From Phycobacter sedimenti (lineage in GTDB: Bacteria > Pseudomonadota > Alphaproteobacteria > Rhodobacterales > Rhodobacteraceae): DNA of 64,000 nucleotides. The position numbers and the translations under genes are program-made. The stretch is from NCBI RefSeq assembly GCF_038148855.1, contig NZ_JBBVGR010000010.1:124001-188000 (forward strand). The letters are read 5' to 3'. The notes under the pieces are model-generated. The model had not been told where the DNA came from. It did no database searches and saw only the letters and a list, made by a program, of their open reading frames with translations. Below, piece after piece: positions 54,764-63,771 of the stretch. Every line of letters begins with the position of its first letter. Position 1 is the first letter of the stretch.

Positions 54764-56290
54764 ATGAAAAATCTGAAACCGACACTGATGGCTGCCCTGC
54801 TGGGTGCAACAGCGATCGGGATGGCGGCTACTGGCGCAAGCGCCAAAGACCTGCGCATTGGCCTGCAATCGGATGCCGATGTGCTTGACCCGGATCAGTC
54901 CCGTACCTTCGTCGGGCGCATCGTCTATGCCTCCATGTGCGACAAGCTGGTCGACATCACGCCCGAACTGGAAATCATTCCGCAGCTGGCCACCGCCTGG
55001 CAGGTCTCCGAGGATGGCACGACGGTGACCATGCAGTTGCGCGAGGGCGTCGTCTTCCACGATGGCACCCCATTCAACGCCGAAGCGGTCGCCGCAAACA
55101 TCGAGCGGTCCAAGACGATGGACGAGTCGCGCCGCAAGTCGGAGCTGTCCTCGATCACGTCAACCGAGGTGACCGGCGAATATGAAATCAAGCTGAACCT
55201 CAAGGGGCCCGACGCGACGCTTATGGCGCAGCTGGCTGACCGCGCCGGCATGATGATTTCCCCCACCGCTGCTGCAGCCGCTGGCGCGGATTTCGGGCTC
55301 AATCCCGTTTGCTCGGGCCCGTTCAGCTTTGAAGAGCGCGTCGCTCAGGACAAAATCGTACTGAAGCGGTTCCCGGACTACTGGAATGCGGACGCCATAG
55401 CATTCGACAGCGTCACATTCCTGCCGATCCCGGATACGACCGTACGTCTTGCCAACCTGCAGTCGGGCGATATCGATATGCTGGAGCGTCTGGCAGCCAC
55501 CGACCTGGCACAAGCCAATGCCAACAGCGACATCGAAGTCGCCAGCGCGGTTTCCCTTGGATATCAGGGCATTACCTTCAACGTGAACAATGGGCCCAAG
55601 GGTGACAATCCCTGGGGCAACGACCAGCGTCTGCGCCAGGCCTTCAGTTATGCCATCGATCGCAACGCGATCAACCAGGTGGTGTTCGAAGGCGCCTTTG
55701 CGGCCGGCAACCAACCTTACCCGCCAACTTCGCCCTGGTATGACACGGATCACCCGGTGCCCGCCCGCGATGTGGCCAAGGCCAAAGCTCTACTCGCCGA
55801 AGCAGGCTATCCCGACGGCCTTGAACTGGAAGTACAGGTGCCCAACACGACCGTGCCGCTGCAACTGATGCAGGTGGTGCAGGCCATGGCGGCCGAGGCT
55901 GGGATCAATGTGAAGATCACCTCCAAGGAGTTCGCCACCCTCTTGGCAGATCAGTCCGCCGGGGAATACACCGCCAGCCAGATCGGCTGGTCCGGCCGGG
56001 TCGATCCCGATGGCAACATCCACCAGTTCATGACCACTGATGGCGGCATCAACGACAGCAAGTTCTCGAACCCAGCCGTGGACGAGGCACTCAATGCTGC
56101 GCGCGTTGCCGCCAGCACCGAGGACCGCAAGGCCGCGTATGACGCTGCCCGCGACATCCTGGTCGAGGAATCGCCGATCGTTTACCTCTATCACCAGACC
56201 TGGATCTGGGCGCATAGCAGCAAACTTGACGGTTTCACACCTTATCCGGACGGGATGATCCGCCTCGAAGGCGTCACCTGGACCGAGTAA
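54764..56290 (+). CDS. Periplasmic solute-binding protein (family 5, peptide/opine/nickel type)
   Basis: 508 residues with a signal peptide (MKNLKPTLMAALLGATAIGMAATGASA). SBP_bac_5 features are LRIGLQSDADVLDPDQSRTF, AWQVSEDGTTVTMQLREGVVFHDGTPFNAEAV and DNPWGNDQRLRQAFSYAIDRNAI. It captures a short peptide or related amide and delivers it to the permeases. AGAGAGGA lies about 10 bp before the ATG. A stem-loop (56303-56328) follows. Confidence 0.94.
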   Translation: MKNLKPTLMAALLGATAIGMAATGASAKDLRIGLQSDADVLDPDQSRTFVGRIVYASMCDKLVDITPELEIIPQLATAWQVSEDGTTVTMQLREGVVFHDGTPFNAEAVAANIERSKTMDESRRKSELSSITSTEVTGEYEIKLNLKGPDATLMAQLADRAGMMISPTAAAAAGADFGLNPVCSGPFSFEERVAQDKIVLKRFPDYWNADAIAFDSVTFLPIPDTTVRLANLQSGDIDMLERLAATDLAQANANSDIEVASAVSLGYQGITFNVNNGPKGDNPWGNDQRLRQAFSYAIDRNAINQVVFEGAFAAGNQPYPPTSPWYDTDHPVPARDVAKAKALLAEAGYPDGLELEVQVPNTTVPLQLMQVVQAMAAEAGINVKITSKEFATLLADQSAGEYTASQIGWSGRVDPDGNIHQFMTTDGGINDSKFSNPAVDEALNAARVAASTEDRKAAYDAARDILVEESPIVYLYHQTWIWAHSSKLDGFTPYPDGMIRLEGVTWTE

Positions 56291-56302
56291 TAGCGCCTCT
56301 TC

Positions 56303-56328
56303 GCCGCCCTGGCCAAAACCGGGGCGGC
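56303..56328 (+). other. Stem-loop after the binding-protein gene
   Basis: GCCGCCC (56303-56309) and GGGCGGC (56322-56328) can pair. This is a common place for an mRNA stabiliser or partial attenuator that gives more binding protein than permease. No T-run, so full termination is unlikely. Confidence 0.5.
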
Positions 56329-56387
56329 ATGCCCTCTGTCTCAGCCCCTGCTCGGGCGGGGTTCCCCAAGAAACCAGGTTTTCGCCC

Positions 56388-57332
56388 ATGCTCTTGTTCC
56401 TGATGCGCCGCATTCTGATTGCGGTGCCGACGATCATTTTGATCTCGATCTTTGTCTTCGCGCTGCAAAAGCTCCTGCCGGGGGATCCTCTGCTTGTACT
56501 CGCAGGCGAAGAGCGCGATCCGGCGGTGCTGGAACTCCTGCGCGAGAAGTACCGGCTGAACGATCCGATCCATGTGCAGTATTTCACCTGGATCACCAAT
56601 GCCTTGCAGGGGGATCTGGGTATCTCGCTGCGCACCAATCAGCCGGTGACCGAACTGATGCTGCAAAAACTGCCCGTGACTCTGCAGCTTGCGGCCATGT
56701 CCATGATCTTTGCCCTTGTGATCGGGGTACCTGCCGGCATTCTGTCGGCCTATCGCAAGGGCACGCTGACCGACTACGTGGCAAACGTGGTCGCCCTCTC
56801 GGGATTGTCGATCCCGAATTTCTGGCTCGGGATCATGCTGATCCTGCTGGTCTCCGTCAAATGGCAGCTTCTGCCTGCTTCCGGATACGTGCCCCTGTCC
56901 GAGGACTTCGGTCAGTCTATCCGGACCATGCTCATGCCCGCCTTCGTACTGGGAACGGCCTTGGCCGCGACGATGATGCGCCATACGCGATCAGCCATGC
57001 TGGGCGTCCTGAGTGCCGACTATGTCCGTACTGCCCGTGCGAAGGGACTAAGCGAGCGCCGCGTCGTCCTGAAACATGCCTTTCGCAATGCGCTGACACC
57101 GATCGTTACCCTCACGGCACTGTTGTTCGGCGAACTGGTAGCCGGAGCGGTCCTGACTGAACAGATCTTTACCATACCGGGCTTTGGCAAAATGGTCGTC
57201 GATGCCGTGTTCAACCGCGACTACGCCGTGGTGCAGGGCATTGTTCTGGTTACCGCGGTCGGTTTCATCGTGATGAACCTCCTGGCCGATGTCCTGTACT
57301 TCATCCTCAACCCGCGTCTGAGAGGGCAATGA
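56388..57332 (+). CDS. ABC transporter permease (DppB-like)
   Basis: 314 residues, six TMs: N-terminal MLLFLMRRILIAVPTIILISIFVFAL and the GDPLLVLAGEERDPA loop typical of OppB/DppB. The EAA loop is VLSADYVRTARAKGLSERRVVLKHAFRNALTP, which contacts the ATPase. It forms the translocation channel with the next permease (2-bp gap). The ribosome-binding site is weak. Confidence 0.93.
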   Translation: MLLFLMRRILIAVPTIILISIFVFALQKLLPGDPLLVLAGEERDPAVLELLREKYRLNDPIHVQYFTWITNALQGDLGISLRTNQPVTELMLQKLPVTLQLAAMSMIFALVIGVPAGILSAYRKGTLTDYVANVVALSGLSIPNFWLGIMLILLVSVKWQLLPASGYVPLSEDFGQSIRTMLMPAFVLGTALAATMMRHTRSAMLGVLSADYVRTARAKGLSERRVVLKHAFRNALTPIVTLTALLFGELVAGAVLTEQIFTIPGFGKMVVDAVFNRDYAVVQGIVLVTAVGFIVMNLLADVLYFILNPRLRGQ

Positions 57333-57333
57333 C

Positions 57334-58215
57334 ATGAGCAATGCCTCAGCCCCCGCCTCCACCGACACCACGCTTGATGGCGCGTCGGAGAACCGCGTCT
57401 GGAAAAAGTTCCGCGCGCATCGCAGTGCCCTTCTTGGTGGCGTCCTCGTTGTCTTCTTTATCCTGATCGCGATCCTGGCGCCGATCTTGCCGATCCCGGA
57501 TCCGGCAGCAACGGATTGGGGCGCGGTAAGAAAAGCGCCATCAGCGGCCCATTGGATGGGAACCGATGAGATTGGCCGCGACGTCCTGTCCCGCCTTGTC
57601 TGGGGGGCGCAGGCCTCATTGCTGGCGGGCGTGATCTCTGTCGGCATCGCACTGGCGCTTGGCGTTCCCTTGGGCATTCTTGCTGGCTATTTCGGCGGCT
57701 GGATCGATGCGGTGATCTCGCGCTGCACCGAGGCTCTGCTGGCGGCGCCGTTCCTGATCCTCGCCATCGCACTGGCGGCCTTTCTCGGCCCGTCCCTGAC
57801 CAATGCCATGATCGCAATCGGCATCTCGGCGACGCCGATCTTTATCCGCCTGACACGCGGGCAGGTTCTGAACGTGCGGTCCGAGGATTACGTCGACAGC
57901 GCCCTTGCGATCGGATTGCCCACCCCCAAGATCCTGCGGCGCTATATCCTGCCCAATGTTCTGCCGCCGATCCTTGTTCAGGCAACGCTGACGATTGCCA
58001 CCGCGATCATCGCAGAGGCTTCCCTTTCCTTCCTGGGACTAGGCCAGCAGGCACCGGCACCAAGCTGGGGGTCCATGCTGAATACGGCCAAGAACTTTCT
58101 CAATCAGGCGCCCTGGATGGCGCTATGGCCAGGTATCTCCATCTTCCTGGTCGTCCTCGGTTTCAACCTTCTCGGCGACGGACTGCGCGATGCGCTGGAC
58201 CCTCGCGAGCACTAA
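57334..58215 (+). CDS. ABC transporter permease (DppC-like)
   Basis: 293 residues; OppC-type N-terminus (ENRVWKKFRAHRSALLGGVLVVFFI), MGTDEIGRDVLSRLVWGAQASL, EAA loop NVRSEDYVDSALAIGLPTPKILRRYILPN, and LGLGQQAPAPSWGSMLN near the end. It starts 2 bp after DppB. 18 bp further on is the gamma-glutamyltranspeptidase-like gene. Confidence 0.93.
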   Translation: MSNASAPASTDTTLDGASENRVWKKFRAHRSALLGGVLVVFFILIAILAPILPIPDPAATDWGAVRKAPSAAHWMGTDEIGRDVLSRLVWGAQASLLAGVISVGIALALGVPLGILAGYFGGWIDAVISRCTEALLAAPFLILAIALAAFLGPSLTNAMIAIGISATPIFIRLTRGQVLNVRSEDYVDSALAIGLPTPKILRRYILPNVLPPILVQATLTIATAIIAEASLSFLGLGQQAPAPSWGSMLNTAKNFLNQAPWMALWPGISIFLVVLGFNLLGDGLRDALDPREH

Positions 58216-58233
58216 CTCAATACGGAGACCTTT

Positions 58234-60024
58234 ATGTCCGACTTCACAACACGGCCCGAGATCCGTGGCACCTTCGGGGCAGTGACCTCGACCCACTGGA
58301 TCGCCTCGACCGTAGGCATGAGCATTCTCGAAAAGGGCGGAAATGCCTTTGATGCAGCGGTCGCCACGGGGTTGACGCTGCAGGTGGTCGAGCCGCATCT
58401 GAATGGTCCTGGCGGCGATATGCCGGCCATCTTTCACTCCGTTGCGACGGGCAGGACCGAAGTCCTGTGTGCGCAGGGCGTGGCCCCTGCTGCAGCCACA
58501 ATCGAGCACTACAAGACGCAGGGTCTTACCCTGATCCCCGGATCAGGCCTGCTGGCCACGGTGGTGCCGGGTGCCTTTGACGGATGGATGCTGATGCTGC
58601 GTGATCACGGATCGCTCAGCCTGCGCGAGGTGATGGCCCCTGCGATTTCCTACGCCCGGGACGGGCACCCCATCTTGCCCCGCGTCGCCAATACCATCGC
58701 GGGGCTGGCCGAGTATTTTGCCCGTGAGTGGCCAAGTTCCGCCGCTGTCTGGACGCCGGGCGGCAAGGCACCCAAGCCCAATGCGCTGTTCAAGAATCCG
58801 GATCTGGCAGATACCTATCAACGCCTCGTCGATCTTGCAGAGGCCGCAAGCGGAGACCGGGCGCAACAGATCGATGCGGCCCGGCAGGAATGGCGCGAGG
58901 GGTTCGTGGCCGAAGCCATCTTCGACTACCTCAAAGACGCCCACGTGATGGATGTGTCGGACAAAAAACACAGCGCGGTTCTGGCGCCCGAGGATCTGAA
59001 GTCCTGGCGCGCGACCTACGAGGCTCCGCTGAGCTATGAGTACGAAGGCTGGACCGTGCACAAGACCGAGGCCTGGAGCCAGGGGCCTGTCATGCTGCAG
59101 GGACTGGCGATCCTGAAAGGCTTCGACCTCGGCGCGATGGATCCATTCGGCGCAGAGTTCGTGCACACCGTGACCGAAGCGATGAAACTGGCCTACGCAG
59201 ACCGGGAAGCCTACTACGGTGACCCAGCGCATAGCGAGGTCCCGATGGATTACCTGCTGAGCGAAGACTACAACTCAGAGCGCCGCAAGCTGATCACGGA
59301 CCAGGCCTCGACCGAGCAACGCCCGGGGCGGGTACCCGGTTTCGAGCATCTGGCCGACGCTTACATCGAACGCTCGGCCCGCGACTTCAATGTCGGACCG
59401 GTTGAAGCGCAAGAACCGACCATGTCGCACCTGACCGAAAAGCGGGGCGACACCGTGCATCTTGATGTGATCGACCGCTGGGGCAACATGGTGGCCGCAA
59501 CACCATCCGGGGGCTGGCTGCAAAGCTCTCCGGTGATCCCCAGCCTTGGCTTTCCGCTGAACTCACGGGCGCAGATGTTCTGGCTTGAAGAAGGTCTGCC
59601 GACCTCCCTTGCGCCCGGGCGCAGACCGCGCACCACCTTGACGCCAAGCCTCGCCGAAAAAGACGGCACCCAGCTGGTCTTTGGCACGCCGGGCGGCGAC
59701 CAGCAGGATCAGTGGCAGCTGATCTGGTTCCTGCGGTTTGTCCACTGGGGTATGGAATTGCAGCAATGCATGGATGCACCGCTCTTCCATTCGATGCACT
59801 TCCAGGGCTCTTTCTTCCCGCGCGAAGTACGCACCGCCGAAATGATGGTTGAACCGGCTTTTGGCGATGCGGTGATCGGCGACCTGCGTGACAGGGGGCA
59901 CAACGTGGTTGTGGCCGACCCCTGGACCGTGGGGCGCCTCACGGCAGCCCTGCGCGAGCCGGACGGGATGCTGCGCGCCGCAGCGACCCCCCGTCTGATG
60001 CAAGCCTATGCGGTGGGCCGATGA
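58234..60024 (+). CDS. Gamma-glutamyltranspeptidase-like Ntn hydrolase
   Basis: 596 residues, no signal peptide, so cytosolic (classical GGT is periplasmic). N-terminal half: FGAVTSTHWIASTVGMSILEKGGNAFDAAVAT, LQVVEPHLNGPGGDMP. The autoprocessing Thr nucleophile is T407 in KRGDTVHLDVIDRWGNMVA. The motif GTPGGDQQDQWQL replaces the usual GSPGG. Family members hydrolyse gamma-glutamyl or related amides. Downstream of a peptide importer it probably cleaves the imported compound. It overlaps the DUF1028 gene by 4 bp. Confidence 0.9.
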   Translation: MSDFTTRPEIRGTFGAVTSTHWIASTVGMSILEKGGNAFDAAVATGLTLQVVEPHLNGPGGDMPAIFHSVATGRTEVLCAQGVAPAAATIEHYKTQGLTLIPGSGLLATVVPGAFDGWMLMLRDHGSLSLREVMAPAISYARDGHPILPRVANTIAGLAEYFAREWPSSAAVWTPGGKAPKPNALFKNPDLADTYQRLVDLAEAASGDRAQQIDAARQEWREGFVAEAIFDYLKDAHVMDVSDKKHSAVLAPEDLKSWRATYEAPLSYEYEGWTVHKTEAWSQGPVMLQGLAILKGFDLGAMDPFGAEFVHTVTEAMKLAYADREAYYGDPAHSEVPMDYLLSEDYNSERRKLITDQASTEQRPGRVPGFEHLADAYIERSARDFNVGPVEAQEPTMSHLTEKRGDTVHLDVIDRWGNMVAATPSGGWLQSSPVIPSLGFPLNSRAQMFWLEEGLPTSLAPGRRPRTTLTPSLAEKDGTQLVFGTPGGDQQDQWQLIWFLRFVHWGMELQQCMDAPLFHSMHFQGSFFPREVRTAEMMVEPAFGDAVIGDLRDRGHNVVVADPWTVGRLTAALREPDGMLRAAATPRLMQAYAVGR

Positions 60025-60767
60025 CTTGGTCCGTGATAGCCCGCGATCCTGCGGATGGAGCAATCGGTCTGATTGTGGCCTCCCGTTTCTTTGCCTGCGG
60101 CGCGGCGGTCCCCTTCGTGGGGCCGACCGTGGCCGTCGCCTCGCAGGCGTTCTGCAATCCGGTATGGGGCACCGAGGGGCGCGCACGTCTGGCAGCCGGT
60201 GAATCCGCCCAAGATGTGCTGGCCGATTTTGTCGCCCGCGATCAGGGGCAAGCCATACGTCAGGCCCATATGATGGATGCGCAAGGTCGTTTTGCTGCGC
60301 ATACAGGGAGCGACTGCGTTGACTGGGCCGGACATCTGATCGCCAGAGATCACTCGGTGGCTGGAAACATGCTGGCAGGGCCGGAGGTGATCGAAGCCAC
60401 CTCTGAGGCCTATGAAAAGCACGCCGACCTGCCCTTTGCCGAGCGGTTGATCATTGCCATGCAGGCCGGTGAGAGCGCTGGAGGAGACAAACGTGGTCGC
60501 CAGGCGGCGGGCTTGATCATCCATCGAGGCGAGGATCACGCATGGCTGGACATCCGGGCCGACGATCACAGCGATCCTCTGGCAGAGTTGGCACGCCTTT
60601 GGGATGTTGCCCAGGAGCGCTATGTGCATTTTGCCAAAGGCATGCCTGGCCGCGACAATTTTTCCGGGTTTCCCACGCGCGAGGGAATAGACGCTGACAT
60701 CGCCGCAGCTGAGGCAAAACGCATCGCAGAAGGTCGAGCAAGCCGATCTCAGGCGGTGGACAAGTGA
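60021..60767 (+). CDS. DUF1028 domain protein
   Basis: 248 residues. TWSVIARDPADGAIGLIVASRFFACGAAVPFV and TGSDCVDWAGHLIARDHSVAGNML match DUF1028, a putative Ntn-hydrolase-like family usually found beside GGT-like and peptide-transport genes. It may complete the breakdown of a gamma-glutamyl or peptidyl substrate. Overlaps the preceding gene by ATGA (60021-60024). Confidence 0.9.
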   Translation: MTWSVIARDPADGAIGLIVASRFFACGAAVPFVGPTVAVASQAFCNPVWGTEGRARLAAGESAQDVLADFVARDQGQAIRQAHMMDAQGRFAAHTGSDCVDWAGHLIARDHSVAGNMLAGPEVIEATSEAYEKHADLPFAERLIIAMQAGESAGGDKRGRQAAGLIIHRGEDHAWLDIRADDHSDPLAELARLWDVAQERYVHFAKGMPGRDNFSGFPTREGIDADIAAAEAKRIAEGRASRSQAVDK

Positions 60768-60860
60768 TGCCTGGAGCGCGTATCCCTCGTGGCGCGCCGC
60801 ATCAACCGTCATGGCATTTTTGCGCGTGAAAACAGATCTCTCACGAGTAATATCCCGAAC

Positions 60861-61601
60861 ATGTCGTCTTCAATTCGCTCCGCATCCGTCGAACCTATAA
60901 AGCAGAAGGTGCTTGAGCTGATCAAATCAGGCAGCCTTCCCGCCGATGGCAAATTGCCAACTGAGCGGGTTCTTTCCGAGCATTTCGATGTCAGTCGCAG
61001 GTCTGTTCGTCTGGCCTTGGACAGCCTTGAAGAGCAGGGACTTGTCTGGCGCAGGCAGGGCAAGGGCACCTTTGCGGGACAGCCCGCCGACCCGACGGCA
61101 GACCTGGCGGCGAAGATCGCCGGAGAAACCAATGCGCTTCAGGTGATGGAGGCGCGTCTGTGCATCGAGCCGGAACTCGCCGCCCTTTGCGCCCGCCGGA
61201 TGCGACCGGATGAGCTCGCCCGGTTGCGCAGGCTTGCTCAGCGCCAGTTTGAATCCAGCGGCCCAGAAGCGATCGAGCTTTGGGACGGGGCATTCCACCG
61301 CCTGATCGCACAATGCGCCCGAAACCGGCCCTTGCTGACGGCCTTCGCACTGCTGGACAAGATCCGCGAAAACCCTGACTGGATCCGGATCCGGGCAAGG
61401 GCCCGAAGCGAGCCATCGCTGGAAGTGTCCAACTGCGAGCATATCACCATTATCGAAGCGATTGCTGCGGGTGACCCCGATGTCGCACGTACGGCCATGC
61501 GAGACCACCTGACAACGCGCTTCGATGCGCTGCGCGATGAAATGGACCCATCCGACAGCAGCTGGGAAACTGAGCTGATCGATCTGGATAACGGCAAGTA
61601 A
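60861..61601 (+). CDS. FCD-type GntR regulator of the peptide-uptake operon
   Basis: The start at 60861 (MSSSIRSASVEPIKQKV) is chosen because the GntR domain begins there; a GTG at 60789 is possible. The winged helix has SGSLPADGKLPTERVLSEHFDVSRRSVRLALDSLEEQGLVWRRQGKGTFA (recognition helix SRRSVRLALD). The FCD domain has VMEARLCIEPELAAL and EHITIIEAIAAGDPDVARTAM. 246 residues. It lies within the operon and probably binds the ATTGGTTCG repeats at 52530-52561. Confidence 0.9.
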   Translation: MSSSIRSASVEPIKQKVLELIKSGSLPADGKLPTERVLSEHFDVSRRSVRLALDSLEEQGLVWRRQGKGTFAGQPADPTADLAAKIAGETNALQVMEARLCIEPELAALCARRMRPDELARLRRLAQRQFESSGPEAIELWDGAFHRLIAQCARNRPLLTAFALLDKIRENPDWIRIRARARSEPSLEVSNCEHITIIEAIAAGDPDVARTAMRDHLTTRFDALRDEMDPSDSSWETELIDLDNGK

Positions 61602-61639
61602 CTTGCCCCTCGAACAGATGCAGAAAGGACAACCCAAGT

Positions 61640-62578
61640 ATGGTCCATGAACTCAACGCGTCGCCGGAAACCTGCCACTGGGGGTTCTTCGACGCGCAAC
61701 ACCCGGCTGTCCTGACGATTAACAGCGGCGAAGAAGTTGTGATCAATACGGTCTCTGGCGGGCCGGACATGCTACCGGGTGGCAGTTTTCACGTGCCGAG
61801 CGAGCTGCTCGACATCCATGACACCGGGCTGCCGGGGATGCCGGGGCATATCCTGACCGGCCCTGTGGCCGTAGATGGTGCGATGCCCGGCGATGTGCTT
61901 CAGGTCGATGTCCTCGATATTCAGCTGCGGCAGGATTGGGGCTACAACATGGTCCGCCCCCTGGCGGGAACCCTGCCTCTGGAGTTTCCGAACCGGGTGA
62001 AGACAATTCTGCCGCTCGACGCGGACCGTCAGGTGGCGCATTTGCCATGGGGCAAGGCGTTGCCGCTCAACCCTTTCTTTGGCGTGATGGGCGTTGCACC
62101 GCCGCCGGAGTGGGGGCGTATCGCGACAATCGAGCCGCGCAGTCACGGCGGCAACATCGACAACAAGGAGCTGACGGCGGGCAGCACCTTGTATCTGCCA
62201 GTTTACGCAGAAGGCGCGCTGTTCTCTTGCGGCGACGGCCATGCTGCACAAGGCGATGGCGAGGTCTGCATAACCGCTATTGAAACTGCCTTGCAGGGTC
62301 GTTTTCGCCTGACGCTGCGCCAAGATATCGCTTTGGATTACCCGCAGGCCGAGACGCCCACTCATTACATAACGATGGGGATGCATCCATCCTTGGATGT
62401 CTGTGCTGAAATGGCTCTTCGCCAAATGATCAAAGTGGTATGCACACGCCTCGGAATCAGCCGGGAAGAGGCATATATGCTGTGCAGTCTGGCTGGCGAT
62501 CTTCGAATTACCCAGACGGTCAATCGTGAGAAGGGCGTACACATGATGATGCCAAAGGCACAATTGGAACGTGCCTGA
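61640..62578 (+). CDS. Acetamidase/formamidase family protein
   Basis: 312 residues. FmdA/AmdA features: VLTINSGEEVVINTVSGG, GPVAVDGAMPGDVLQVDVLDIQ, the RSHGGNIDNKELTAGSTLYLPVYAEGALFSCGDGHAAQGDGEV block (metal-binding His and Asp), and MCSLAGDLRITQTVN-like end (LCSLAGDLRITQTVN). It hydrolyses a short amide to acid and ammonia. Last gene of the uptake module, 38 bp after the regulator. Confidence 0.92.
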   Translation: MVHELNASPETCHWGFFDAQHPAVLTINSGEEVVINTVSGGPDMLPGGSFHVPSELLDIHDTGLPGMPGHILTGPVAVDGAMPGDVLQVDVLDIQLRQDWGYNMVRPLAGTLPLEFPNRVKTILPLDADRQVAHLPWGKALPLNPFFGVMGVAPPPEWGRIATIEPRSHGGNIDNKELTAGSTLYLPVYAEGALFSCGDGHAAQGDGEVCITAIETALQGRFRLTLRQDIALDYPQAETPTHYITMGMHPSLDVCAEMALRQMIKVVCTRLGISREEAYMLCSLAGDLRITQTVNREKGVHMMMPKAQLERA

Positions 62579-62742
62579 GATCACCAGGCTCAGGACGTCG
62601 GTTACGGGTCCCTAGCCGTCAAGAGATTTGGGCCATTCTAGAAGATCCTTCTGGCGGGTTTGTCTGATCCTGTCGTTCCGCCTGCCGTCCTTCGGCTCTT
62701 TCATGAGGTCTTTTGGGAACATGCTTCTCCGGCCTTGACGGG

Positions 62743-63771
62743 ATGAAGTTGTTTGTTGGATTGGATGTATCGCTTGCGAAGACCTGGTTCTGCGTGATCA
62801 GCGAGCACGGCAAGATCATCAAAGAGGCAGAGACTGAAAGCGCACCCGAAGCTCTGGCGCACTGGCTGGACGATCTGGACGGCAGCATCGCAGCAATCGG
62901 CCTGGAGGCTGGTCCAATGTCGCACTGGCTGCATCGAGGACTGGCCGAAGCTGGCCATGATGCGGTGCTCATGGAAACGCGGCAGATAAAAGGAGCGCTG
63001 AAGGCAATGCCGATCAAGACGAACCGGCGGGATGCCGAAGGGATTGCGCGCCTGCTCCACCTCGGCTGGTTCCGGCCGGTCCACTGTAAATCCGTCTCTG
63101 CTCACGAAACCCGAGCAGTTCTCGGCGCCCGAAAGGCCATTCAGCAGAACATGATCGCGTTGGAAATGTCGCTGATAGGACTGTTCCGGGACTTTGGTCT
63201 GAAGGTTGGTGCGATCTCTCGCGGCAGGTTCGAGACGCGCATTCGAGAATTGGCGGAAGGCAATCCGATGCTCGAAACCGCGACAACAGCAATGCTGCGG
63301 GCCAGAGCGTCTCTTCGACAGAAACTGGCCGGTCTCAAAAAGCACGTGCGTCGGCTGGCCGGGGATGATTCAGTATGCCGTCGCCTCATGAGGATGCCGG
63401 GGATCGGTGCCGTCGTGGCGCTAACCTTCCGTGCTGCGGTCGATGATCCGACCCGCTTTCGGTCTTCAAAAAGGGGTGATCCTTGGGTTGGCTTGACGCC
63501 CTCTCGCCTTCAGTCTGGCGAAGGGGACGTGTTAGGCGGCATAACCAAAGCTGGTGACTTCAATCTGAGGCGAGCGGTGTGCCAGGCGGCAACCGTCATG
63601 ATGAACCGTGGCCGATCAACATGGCTGAGAACATGGGGAGCCCAACTCGCGCAACGGCGTGGTCGCAAGGTCGCGATGGTCGCGCTAGCGCGACGCATCG
63701 CGGTCATTCTGCATCGGATTTGGGTCGATGGCACAGCCTTCCAGCCGGATGCCGCGCCGAACCTTGCCTGA
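62743..63771 (+). CDS. IS110-family transposase
   Basis: The start at 62743 (MKLFVGLDVSLAKTWFCVI) is typical of the family; upstream in-frame ATG 62713 adds ten residues. 342 residues with a DEDD RuvC-like N-domain (LFVGLDVS, AAIGLEAGP, KTNRRDAEGIA) and a C-terminal Transposase_20 domain (LMRMPGIGAVVALTFRAAVDDPTRF, TPSRLQSGEGDVLGGITKAGD). The reading frame is complete, so the element may be active. IS110 elements are guided by a bridge RNA encoded in their non-coding ends. Confidence 0.93.
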   Translation: MKLFVGLDVSLAKTWFCVISEHGKIIKEAETESAPEALAHWLDDLDGSIAAIGLEAGPMSHWLHRGLAEAGHDAVLMETRQIKGALKAMPIKTNRRDAEGIARLLHLGWFRPVHCKSVSAHETRAVLGARKAIQQNMIALEMSLIGLFRDFGLKVGAISRGRFETRIRELAEGNPMLETATTAMLRARASLRQKLAGLKKHVRRLAGDDSVCRRLMRMPGIGAVVALTFRAAVDDPTRFRSSKRGDPWVGLTPSRLQSGEGDVLGGITKAGDFNLRRAVCQAATVMMNRGRSTWLRTWGAQLAQRRGRKVAMVALARRIAVILHRIWVDGTAFQPDAAPNLA

